The notes under the pieces are model-generated. The model was not told the origin of the DNA. It was given only the letters and a program-made list of their open reading frames with translations, and made no database searches. Positions 1-5,851 of a stretch of 7,304 bases of DNA are shown here, piece by piece; the stretch's first letter is position 1; the number at the start of each line of letters is the position of its first letter. This stretch comes from Opitutaceae bacterium UBA3033 (lineage in GTDB: Bacteria > Verrucomicrobiota > Verrucomicrobiia > Opitutales > Opitutaceae): contig DFDG01000171.1 of NCBI GenBank assembly GCA_002367815.1, positions 25,958 to 33,261 on the forward strand, read 5' to 3'. Made by a program: the position numbers and the translations under genes.

Positions 1-1
1 C

Positions 2-613
2 TGGCTCACCCGTGAGTCTCTCGATTTTTATTCGGTCAAACACCATGTGAATGTGTTGTCGTCTGCCGCCGGGATTGAATTCGAACGACAAACGTTAACC
101 CCTGTGGCCGGAGATTATTTTGGGTGGCAGGAAGGTCACTCTGCGTTGGCGGGGGATATGTCTCAGGGTTGGACCCTTCGCTTTGGCATGCTCAATCTGG
201 CCATGGTCAAGTCGCTGGGAATTGATGGTAAGGTATATGCGGCAACATTCTCGGTTTTGCCGGAGAAATTGGCGGGAGTTTCACGTCGTCGCCGATTCAA
301 GGAATTCAGTCTTCTGCCTGCCGCGTTGCGAGATCTGGCACTGGTGGTGGACGCAACCATACCTGCAGCGGATGTGCAAAAGCAGCTCTCCAAAATCACC
401 CGCTCGGTCGTGGGTAATGCGTTCATGGTTGAGTCTGTCGACTTGTTCGATGTCTACCAAGGGCAGGGTTTGCTGGATGACCAAAAGAGTCTGGCGTTCA
501 GTCTGGTTTTTCGAGCAGTTGATCGGACGTTGAATGATGAAGAGGTCAATGGTGCGTTTCAAAAGATTCAGGACGAATTGGCCAAATCCACCGCATTCAT
601 CGTGCGCAAATAG
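2..613 (+). CDS. pheT: Phenylalanyl-tRNA synthetase beta subunit, C-terminal part (5' end outside window)
   Basis: The frame is open from base 2 to a TAG at 611-613, giving about 203 C-terminal residues; the start lies upstream of the window. PheT pairs with PheS in a cytoplasmic alpha2-beta2 enzyme that attaches phenylalanine to tRNA(Phe). The first residues (LDFYSVKHHVN) match the DFFDLKG-like segment of the catalytic-like core. The last 95 or so residues form the ferredoxin-fold anticodon-binding (FDX-ACB) domain, which begins near RRRRFKEFS. Its family features include a run of the type P.v.RDLALVVD, a VESVDLFDVYQG strand, the KSLAFSLVFRAVDRTL segment (family form KS.a..l.fr...rTL), and a closing helix with a final FIVRK. 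No frameshift or internal stop is seen. gatC starts two bases after the stop, so the two genes probably share a transcript. The identification is firm. Confidence 0.95.
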   Translation, partial: WLTRESLDFYSVKHHVNVLSSAAGIEFERQTLTPVAGDYFGWQEGHSALAGDMSQGWTLRFGMLNLAMVKSLGIDGKVYAATFSVLPEKLAGVSRRRRFKEFSLLPAALRDLALVVDATIPAADVQKQLSKITRSVVGNAFMVESVDLFDVYQGQGLLDDQKSLAFSLVFRAVDRTLNDEEVNGAFQKIQDELAKSTAFIVRK

Positions 614-615
614 CC

Positions 616-906
616 ATGGCACATCCCATCGATCTAGACATAGACCGGGTGGCGCAATTGGCCCGCCTCGCATTAACATCGGAAGAGAAGGCGAAGTTTT
701 CCCAGCAGCTGGGTGAAGTATTGCACCATATTCGGCAATTGGAACAAGTGGATGTCAGCAACGTGGAGCCAACCGCGCACGCATTCCCTTTGTTCAACGT
801 ATGGGCCGAAGATGTGGTTAAACCGGGACTGTTGGTTGATGCGGCCTTGCGAAACGCTCCGGCGCAGCGCGACAACATGATTGCCGTGCCCAAAGTAGTG
901 GAGTGA
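616..906 (+). CDS. gatC: Asp-tRNA(Asn)/Glu-tRNA(Gln) amidotransferase subunit C
   Basis: This 96-residue protein has the usual GatC length. GatC is a small belt-like subunit that wraps around and stabilises the GatA-GatB interface; it has no active site. The N-terminal DIDRVAQLARLALTSEEKAKF is the family's hallmark helix (V..iA.LarL.l...E...f), followed by LGEVLHHIRQLEQVDVSNVEPTAH (family form l..il..i..L...D...vept.h). The C-terminal part (LRNAPAQRDNMIAVPKVVE) matches the family tail in which A...... .f.VP.v(v/i)e is conserved. The ATG at 616 lies two bases after the pheT stop and has no visible Shine-Dalgarno sequence, so translation is probably coupled to pheT. The stop TGA at 904-906 overlaps the nominal GTG of the following frame. 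Confidence 0.95.
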   Translation: MAHPIDLDIDRVAQLARLALTSEEKAKFSQQLGEVLHHIRQLEQVDVSNVEPTAHAFPLFNVWAEDVVKPGLLVDAALRNAPAQRDNMIAVPKVVE

Positions 907-911
907 TCGTT

Positions 912-2375
912 ATGGTCGACGAATTGTTTTACCAATCCATTGCCACACTGTCGGACCGTCTGGCAAAGAAAGAGATCTCGGCAATTGAATTGACCAAGGC
1001 GGTGATTGAACGGACACGGAGGGTCGAATCCAAGATTCAGGCTTTCAATTCGCGCGATGAAGATGATGCCTTGGCTCAAGCTCTGGCATCGGATGAACGT
1101 CGTGCAGCGGGTGATTCCAAAGGACCGCTGGATGGCATTCCGATTGGGCTCAAGGATTTGATTGCGGTGAAAAATCAGCCGTTGACCGCATCGAGTAAAA
1201 TGTTGGCCGATTTCATCTCGCCCTATGATGCCACGGTTACGGAAAAACTAAAACAGGCCGGGGCAGTGCTTTGGGGTCGCTTGAACATGGATGAGTTTGC
1301 GATGGGATCATCGACCGAAAATTCCGCAAGCAAGACGACTTGTAATCCGTGGGATATTTCATGCGTTCCCGGTGGGTCATCGGGGGGTAGTGCAGCAGCA
1401 CTCGCGGCTGGTGAAGCCATTGCGACTCTTGGTTCGGATACCGGTGGTTCGATCAGACAACCGGCGGCTTTTTGTGGGGTGGTGGGGTTGAAACCAACTT
1501 ATGGACTTGTCTCTCGTTATGGATTGATCGCGTTTGCTTCATCCCTAGATCAAATCGGCCCGTTTACTCATACGGTCGAGGATGCGGCCATGCTATTGCA
1601 AGTCATCGCGGGTCATGATGAACGCGACTCAACTTCCTACAAAACCCAACTGCCAGATTATCGAGCCGATTTGAAAACAAACCGCGGTCCATGGAAACTC
1701 GGAATTCCTGGGGAGTATTTTGGCGAGGGGTTGGATCCGGAAGTAGGAGCTGCCGTCGAGCGGGCCATCGAATTTTACCGTTCAAAGGGCTGCGAAATCA
1801 AAGAGGTCTCTTTGCCTCACACCCGCTATTGCCTTGATGCCTACTACGTCATTGCCACGGCTGAGGCCTCTTCAAATTTGGCCCGTTATGACGGGGTGCG
1901 TTACGGGCATCGTTCCAAAAAATCCACGGATATTGTTGATCAATATTTTCAATCACGGGCCGAAGGATTTGGCGAGGAAGTGAAACGTCGGATCATCCTT
2001 GGCACCTATGTATTATCGAGCGGCTATTACGATGCGTATTACCTCCGAGCCCAGAAAGTGCGCACACTGATCCGGCAGGATTTTCTCAATGCCTATCAGG
2101 AGGTGGATGCATTGATCACGCCGACTACCCCTTCTCCCGCTTTCAAAATCGGGGCCAAAGTGGATCCGCTTTCACTCTATCTTTGCGATATTTACACCAT
2201 TGGTGCAAATCTGGCCGGTCTACCCGCGATCAGCATACCGAGCGGATTTTCTACCGCGGGATTACCCATTGGACTGCAATTGATCGGCCAACCTTTTGCT
2301 GAGTCTAATTTGCTTTCGATCGCCCATGCTTACGAGCAAGCACATGACTGGCATGGGCAACATCCTCAAATCTGA
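912..2375 (+). CDS. gatA: Asp-tRNA(Asn)/Glu-tRNA(Gln) amidotransferase subunit A (amidase)
   Basis: GatA hydrolyses glutamine, and the released ammonia travels to GatB to amidate mischarged Glu-tRNA(Gln) or Asp-tRNA(Asn). It belongs to the amidase-signature family. The Ser-cisSer-Lys triad is visible: Lys81 in DGIPIGLKDLIAV, Ser156 in the glycine/serine-rich signature PGGSSGGSAAALAAG, and nucleophile Ser180 in GSDTGGSIRQPA. The spacings (75 and 99 residues after Lys) are those of Staphylococcus aureus GatA (K79, S154, S178). The late segment TIGANLAGLPAISIPSGF and GLPIGLQLIGQPFAE is also typical. I chose ATG 912 (487 residues) because GGAG at 900-903 sits eight bases upstream. A GTG at 903 would overlap the gatC stop as GTGA, add three residues and lack room for that site. 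gatB follows after a single base. The protein looks complete and active. Confidence 0.96.
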   Translation: MVDELFYQSIATLSDRLAKKEISAIELTKAVIERTRRVESKIQAFNSRDEDDALAQALASDERRAAGDSKGPLDGIPIGLKDLIAVKNQPLTASSKMLADFISPYDATVTEKLKQAGAVLWGRLNMDEFAMGSSTENSASKTTCNPWDISCVPGGSSGGSAAALAAGEAIATLGSDTGGSIRQPAAFCGVVGLKPTYGLVSRYGLIAFASSLDQIGPFTHTVEDAAMLLQVIAGHDERDSTSYKTQLPDYRADLKTNRGPWKLGIPGEYFGEGLDPEVGAAVERAIEFYRSKGCEIKEVSLPHTRYCLDAYYVIATAEASSNLARYDGVRYGHRSKKSTDIVDQYFQSRAEGFGEEVKRRIILGTYVLSSGYYDAYYLRAQKVRTLIRQDFLNAYQEVDALITPTTPSPAFKIGAKVDPLSLYLCDIYTIGANLAGLPAISIPSGFSTAGLPIGLQLIGQPFAESNLLSIAHAYEQAHDWHGQHPQI

Positions 2376-2376
2376 T

Positions 2377-3837
2377 ATGCCAACATACGAAGCAGTCATT
2401 GGTTTGGAAGTGCACGTGCAGATTCGGACTAATTCGAAAATGTTTACGCGTGTTGCCGCGGGCTATGGTCAACCCGAGAATACGTTGACTGATCCGGTGG
2501 TTTTGGCGCTGCCCGGGGCCTTGCCGGTGATGAACAAAAAGGCGCTGGATGCGGTGATCAAGGCAGGCCTGATGTTGAACTGTGAAATTGCGTCGGTCTG
2601 CAAATGGGATCGAAAAAATTACTTTTACCCGGATTCGCCCAAGAATTATCAGATTTCCCAATACGACCAGCCCATTTGCGTCGGAGGAGAGGTTGAGATC
2701 GAGCTGCCCGGTTCTGCCCGAAACATCATGGGTGAACACAAAGTCATTCCACTGACCCGAATCCACCTTGAAGAGGATGTAGGTAAGCTGAATCACGGAA
2801 CGCACGAATCTCTGGTGGACTACAATCGCGCCGGCACTCCGCTCATGGAAATTGTTTCTGAGCCAGCCCTGCATAGTGCGGATGAAGCCTATGCATTCTT
2901 AACCGCCATGCGTGCAGTCATTGTTCAGGGTGATATTTCCGATTGCGACATGGAGAAGGGACAAATGCGTTGCGATGCGAACATCTCGATTCGCCCGGTT
3001 GGTCAGCAGGAATTGGGGACTAAGGTTGAACTGAAGAATCTTAATTCGATTTCTTATGTCCGGGATGGGATTGCGCATGAGATCAAGCGACAGATCGCAG
3101 TCATGGAATCCGGCGGCACCATTGTTCAGGAGACCCGTGATTTCGATGGAACGACGGGGGCGTCGCAATCGCTGCGCAGCAAGGAAATGGCCCATGATTA
3201 CCGTTACTTCCCTGATCCGGATCTGATGCCGGTAAAAGTGGATGAAGATTGGAAACGACGCATCAAGTCAACCTGCCCTGAGATGCTTTTCGATCGGCAA
3301 AGGCGTTTTTTAAAAGATTACCAACTGCCATACACGATCACTTCAGTCTTGGTCTGGGATCGCTGTTGGGCTGACTATTTTGAGGCAACCGTTAAAGTCG
3401 CCGGGACCAGCAAGGCCCAGGCGGTCGCTAATTGGATCGTTAATGATTTTTTGCGTGAACTGGGTGCCTCAAAAACGACACTCGCAGATGCGAAAATACG
3501 GCCTAGTCAGATTGCGGAATTGATCGGCCTGATCGATACAGGGACCGTGCTGACCAATGCGGCCAAGGAAATATTCTCCGAGATGTTCAAAACCGGCGAC
3601 TCTCCTGCCGCAATTGCCGATCGGATGGGTTTGAAGGCCCAGCCCACTGATACGGGTGAGCTTGAACAATGGTGTCGCGATGCGATTCGGGGTAATCCCA
3701 AGGCTTCCACTGAATTCAAGGAAGGCAAGGACGGTGCGATCAATGCCCTCAAAGGACCGGTGATGAAAGCCTCGCGGGGCAAGGCCAACCCCAAGTTGGT
3801 TGATGAAACTTTGCGTCGTTTGCTCGCCGAGATGTAG
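2377..3837 (+). CDS. gatB: Asp-tRNA(Asn)/Glu-tRNA(Gln) amidotransferase subunit B
   Basis: GatB (486 residues) binds the mischarged tRNA, phosphorylates its Glu/Asp side chain with ATP and amidates it with ammonia from GatA. The protein opens with MPTYEAVIGLEVHVQIRTN, the expected N-terminus. RKNYFYPDSPKNYQISQYDQP (79-99), the PROSITE-type signature LVDYNRAGTPLMEIVSEP (146-163), MRCDANISIRP (197-207), KVELKNLNS (216-224) and DYRYFPDPD (274-282) are all present. The C-terminal helical/YqeY-like tRNA-binding tail ends with MKASRGKANPKLVDETLRR. The zinc-binding CxC/CxxC cysteines found after the first strand in some GatB proteins (for example Aquifex) are absent, so this is the zinc-free type, as in S. 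aureus. The ATG at 2377 is one base after the gatA stop. In-frame ATGs at 2296, 2344 and 2353 lie inside gatA and would add residues with no family counterpart. No ribosome-binding site is seen, so coupling to gatA is likely. Confidence 0.95.
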   Translation: MPTYEAVIGLEVHVQIRTNSKMFTRVAAGYGQPENTLTDPVVLALPGALPVMNKKALDAVIKAGLMLNCEIASVCKWDRKNYFYPDSPKNYQISQYDQPICVGGEVEIELPGSARNIMGEHKVIPLTRIHLEEDVGKLNHGTHESLVDYNRAGTPLMEIVSEPALHSADEAYAFLTAMRAVIVQGDISDCDMEKGQMRCDANISIRPVGQQELGTKVELKNLNSISYVRDGIAHEIKRQIAVMESGGTIVQETRDFDGTTGASQSLRSKEMAHDYRYFPDPDLMPVKVDEDWKRRIKSTCPEMLFDRQRRFLKDYQLPYTITSVLVWDRCWADYFEATVKVAGTSKAQAVANWIVNDFLRELGASKTTLADAKIRPSQIAELIGLIDTGTVLTNAAKEIFSEMFKTGDSPAAIADRMGLKAQPTDTGELEQWCRDAIRGNPKASTEFKEGKDGAINALKGPVMKASRGKANPKLVDETLRRLLAEM

Positions 3838-3893
3838 AAGCGCGATCGCCGGGACTTACTTGCGGATTCAATTTTTGGTTTTAGACTTGGCTG

Positions 3894-4634
3894 ATGAGCC
3901 CCAAAAATTTGATGACCCGCCGCGAAATAATCAAAACGCTGGGAGCAGGTGCTGCCCTCACGGGTTTGGGCTTGTTATCGACGCGCGCTGGTCTGGTTGA
4001 AAATTCACGGCCCGATTCGCTCAAATACCCATTTACCCTGCCTCCTTTGGGATATGAATTCAATGCTCTGGAGCCTCATATCGACAGTCTCACCATGTCG
4101 ATTCACCACGATAAACACCATCAAGGATATGTGAATAATGCCAATAAGGCTATGCATGATTATCCCGAACTACAGGGTATGGGCGCTGCTCAGGTCCTGG
4201 CCAATTTGAAAGATGTGCCCGAGGCGATACGTGGATCGGTCAGAAACAACGTTGGCGGTCATGCCAACCACTCATTCTTTTGGAAGATTATCGGTCCTGG
4301 GGCGCAATCTGAGCCCGAGGGCATATTAGGGGAGGCGATCATTAGAGAATTTGGCACCGTGGGAGAATTCAGGACCAAATTTGCCCAAGCAGCGATGCAA
4401 CGATTTGGTAGTGGTTGGGCTTGGTTGAGCATGTTTGATGGTGGCCTGAGTATCCATTCCACGCCCAATCAGGATTCGCCGATCAGTGAGGGTAAAACCC
4501 CGCTACTGGGACTGGATGTATGGGAGCACGCTTATTACCTGCATTATCAGAATCGTCGGGCCGATTATGTGAATGCTTTTTGGTCAATAGTTGATTGGCG
4601 GCAAGTAGAGGCAAATTACCTGACTGCCGTTTGA
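3894..4634 (+). CDS. Mn-type superoxide dismutase with twin-arginine export signal
   Basis: Converts superoxide to oxygen and hydrogen peroxide. The 246-residue protein has an N-terminal extension of about 45 residues before the usual start (YPFTLPPLGYEFNALEPHID). That extension contains MTRREIIKTLGAG, a good match to the Tat consensus S/T-R-R-x-F-L-K, followed by a hydrophobic stretch (about 16-34). Export of the folded, metal-loaded enzyme is therefore likely; no lipobox cysteine and no clear AxA cleavage site are seen. Metal ligands are His71 (IHHDKHH), His126 (GGHANHSFFW), Asp208 and His212 (LDVWEHAYY); the gateway Tyr is Tyr79. Gly122 together with Gln193 (NQDSP) is the manganese-type arrangement; iron enzymes place the outer-sphere Gln at the position of Gly122. 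ATG 3894 is used, but ATG 3912 (Met7) would retain the Tat motif; neither has a visible ribosome-binding site. It is separated from gatB by 56 bases and converges on a Fur-like gene. Confidence 0.93.
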   Translation: MSPKNLMTRREIIKTLGAGAALTGLGLLSTRAGLVENSRPDSLKYPFTLPPLGYEFNALEPHIDSLTMSIHHDKHHQGYVNNANKAMHDYPELQGMGAAQVLANLKDVPEAIRGSVRNNVGGHANHSFFWKIIGPGAQSEPEGILGEAIIREFGTVGEFRTKFAQAAMQRFGSGWAWLSMFDGGLSIHSTPNQDSPISEGKTPLLGLDVWEHAYYLHYQNRRADYVNAFWSIVDWRQVEANYLTAV

Positions 4635-4653
4635 TGCTTTGACATCAGGAAAC

Positions 4654-4702
4654 AAAAAAGGCGCGAGACATTCAGGTTCGCGCCTTTCTCTTGAATTTTT
4701 TT
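4654..4702. terminator. Bidirectional intrinsic terminator between the superoxide dismutase and Fur-like genes
   Basis: A perfect 10-bp stem pairs 4657-4666 (AAAGGCGCGA) with 4678-4687 (TCGCGCCTTT) around an 11-base loop. On the - strand the stem is followed directly by six T (complement of the A run 4654-4659), a textbook terminator for the Fur-like gene. On the + strand a run of seven T lies at 4696-4702, eight bases beyond the stem, so termination of the dismutase transcript is probably less strict. Its placement between two convergent stop codons (4634 and 4711) fits a shared terminator. Confidence 0.85.
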
Positions 4703-4710
4703 CCTCGCGG

Positions 4711-5235
4711 TCAGTTAACGTTGAGCGGTGTTTGAGCTCTCAAAGGTGTCGTGCTCGACTCGGCGAAGAATTCCACGACATGGTTGACCTCGGTATATCC
4801 CTGATCACGCAAGCGGGTTTCGATGCGCTCAATCGTGGCCAGTAACTCGGCAGTGGATTCTGCATCGAGGGTTTTTAAATTACGGGTTTTCTTACTGACC
4901 ACATGGTAGCGGTTCGAACCCGATAAATTGATTTCAAAAAGACTGGTTCCATTGTGAAAAAAGGACCGACGCACGATACCGATTTCTTCGAACGCCGCCA
5001 GGCAGCGGTAAACCGTGACCAAATCGCATGAACCCTTGGCCAAATCACTATACAACTGTTCAATGCTTGTGGGCTGATCGCGTGATAGTAACGCATTGAG
5101 GATGGCTATCCGCGGTTGGGTAATTCGCAGACTTGCCGCACGAAGGTGCGCGGAGGCTTGTTCCAAGGACTGCGTGGCAGACGGAGAGGAGTCTCCATCG
5201 ACGAATGGCTGATTGGTTTGGGTGGAGGCGATCAT
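4711..5235 (-). CDS. Fur-superfamily transcriptional regulator lacking zinc-site cysteines
   Basis: A 174-residue (ATG at 5235) DNA-binding protein of the Fur/PerR/Zur superfamily, which normally represses genes in response to metal or peroxide. The winged-helix domain is clear: LRITQPRIAILNALL (36-50), the helix with TSIEQLYSDL, the recognition helix around DLVTVYRCLAAFEEIGIV, then a wing ending LFEINL. The dimerisation domain is divergent. The usual HHHHLICxxCG motif reads NRYHVVSKKTRN, so the CxxC cysteines are Ser114 and Thr117. The usual second C..C near the end reads SSTT (160-163). The hinge histidine (DQH.S) is Pro55. Possible remaining ligands are Glu101, His111 and His152. Residue spacing is otherwise kept and no frameshift is seen. 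A TTG at 5256 would add seven residues but has no ribosome-binding site; ATG 5235 has only a distant GGGAG. I cannot assign Fur, PerR or Zur. The gene converges on the superoxide dismutase. Confidence 0.88.
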   Translation of the reverse strand: MIASTQTNQPFVDGDSSPSATQSLEQASAHLRAASLRITQPRIAILNALLSRDQPTSIEQLYSDLAKGSCDLVTVYRCLAAFEEIGIVRRSFFHNGTSLFEINLSGSNRYHVVSKKTRNLKTLDAESTAELLATIERIETRLRDQGYTEVNHVVEFFAESSTTPLRAQTPLNVN

Positions 5236-5273
5236 TTCTTGCGGAAATGCTCCCAATCACTGGCACTTTTTAC

Positions 5274-5299
5274 GAGCTAATATTCCTAGGTAATTACTC
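5274..5299. promoter_or_regulatory. Candidate operator: imperfect inverted repeat upstream of the Fur-like gene
   Basis: Outer arms GAGCTAAT and AATTACTC flank a perfect CCTAGG palindrome (5285-5290); the arms match only when a one-base bulge is allowed and are not exactly centred. The site lies 40-65 bases upstream of the Fur-like start and just downstream of a TATAAT box, where an autoregulatory repressor would bind. It resembles AT-rich Fur/PerR-type boxes in composition, not in exact consensus. Weak call. Confidence 0.25.
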
Positions 5300-5313
5300 T
5301 CATCTGTGGGTAG

Positions 5314-5319
5314 ATTATA
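5314..5319 (-). promoter_or_regulatory. Candidate -10 box for the Fur-like gene
   Basis: The - strand reads TATAAT exactly, in an AT-rich gap that contrasts with the flanking genes. Transcription would start near 5307, giving a leader of about 70 bases to ATG 5235. No good -35 hexamer lies 16-18 bases upstream; the closest match, GTGACA (complement of 5332-5337), is only 12 bases away. On the + strand an overlapping TATATT (5316-5321) could serve the Minf_1886-family gene, making the promoters divergent and overlapping. Confidence 0.35.
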
Positions 5320-5382
5320 TTACTTATTTATTGTCACGGCTTGCTTGCTCATAGGTCGGGGCCAACCATATTCTTGCGTCTA

Positions 5383-5814
5383 ATGCAGCAACCCGAGTTT
5401 CCAGAAATCGTCGACCTCATTTGTAAGGAGGATAATCGTTATGACAAGATGGCCTACGATTTCATCCGTCAGGGACTTGATCACACCGTCAAAGAACTAC
5501 GCAAACAGGATGCCAAACGAAAGGCCGGTTCATTTCATGTGTCTGGTCCGGAGTTACTTGAGGGCATGAGAGTATTCGCATTGGAGCAATATGGACCCAT
5601 GGCAAATACAGTTCTCAAATCGTGGGGCGTGACTCGGTGCCGCGACTTTGGAGCCATTGTATTTAATTTAATCGAATACAACGTATTCAGTAAGACTGAG
5701 AATGATCGTTTGGAGGATTTTGGCGAGGTTTACACTTTCAACGACGCGTTCGTGAAGCCGTTCCTGCCCAAACGGACGAAAAGAGTGCTACAGGCGCCAA
5801 GCCGGGCTTCTTGA
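5383..5814 (+). CDS. Minf_1886 family conserved protein, function unknown
   Basis: A 143-residue soluble protein with no signal peptide or membrane segment. I recognise it as the Minf_1886 family, a conserved hypothetical largely confined to Verrucomicrobia and Planctomycetes. The recurring family segments are visible in order: RYDKMAYDFIRQGLDHTV (19-36), HVSGPELLEGMR (52-63), ALEQYGPMANTVLKSWGV (66-83), TRCRDFGAIVFNLIE (84-98), KTENDRLEDF (104-113) and a closing FNDAFVKPFLPK. The mostly helical, charged make-up gives no catalytic motif I can name. ATG 5383 matches the expected N-terminus; a TTG at 5341 would add 14 unrelated residues. No clear ribosome-binding site precedes it. It is divergent from the Fur-like gene and lies 37 bases ahead of an M16 peptidase gene with no terminator seen between them, so the two may be co-transcribed. 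The family assignment is from memory of the motif pattern. Confidence 0.8.
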   Translation: MQQPEFPEIVDLICKEDNRYDKMAYDFIRQGLDHTVKELRKQDAKRKAGSFHVSGPELLEGMRVFALEQYGPMANTVLKSWGVTRCRDFGAIVFNLIEYNVFSKTENDRLEDFGEVYTFNDAFVKPFLPKRTKRVLQAPSRAS

Positions 5815-5851
5815 ATGGAAATTCTACTTAATTTCTCAAGAAACTTTACTT

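Noticed and set aside
47..613. Treating 47 (GTG) as a gene start
   Set aside because: The frame is open back to base 2 and the residues before 47 fit the PheT core, so the gene simply enters from outside the window.
281..1079. - strand frames 281-679 and 597-1079
   Set aside because: They are shadows of pheT, gatC and gatA.
2296..2376. Upstream in-frame starts for gatB (2296, 2344, 2353)
   Set aside because: They lie in gatA and add residues absent from the family; the conserved N-terminus begins at 2377.
2305..2874. Long open frame of 189 codons on the - strand
   Set aside because: It lies wholly antisense to the well-supported gatA end and gatB, and its translation resembles no family I know.
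3842..3849. GCGATCGC palindrome just after gatB
   Set aside because: An 8-base palindrome has no loop and no T run, so it is not a terminator; it occurs singly here and looks like chance.
3860..3887. Possible promoter TTGCGG - 16 bases - TAGACT before the dismutase gene
   Set aside because: Both hexamers match the consensus poorly. It would give a leaderless start near 3894, which is possible but too weak to annotate.
4639..4845. Short + strand frame after the dismutase
   Set aside because: It runs through the terminator hairpin and antisense to the Fur-like gene.
5798..5812. AAGCC/GGCTT mini-hairpin near the end of the Minf_1886 gene
   Set aside because: The loop is a single base, or the stem only four pairs, and no T run follows, so it is unlikely to terminate transcription.
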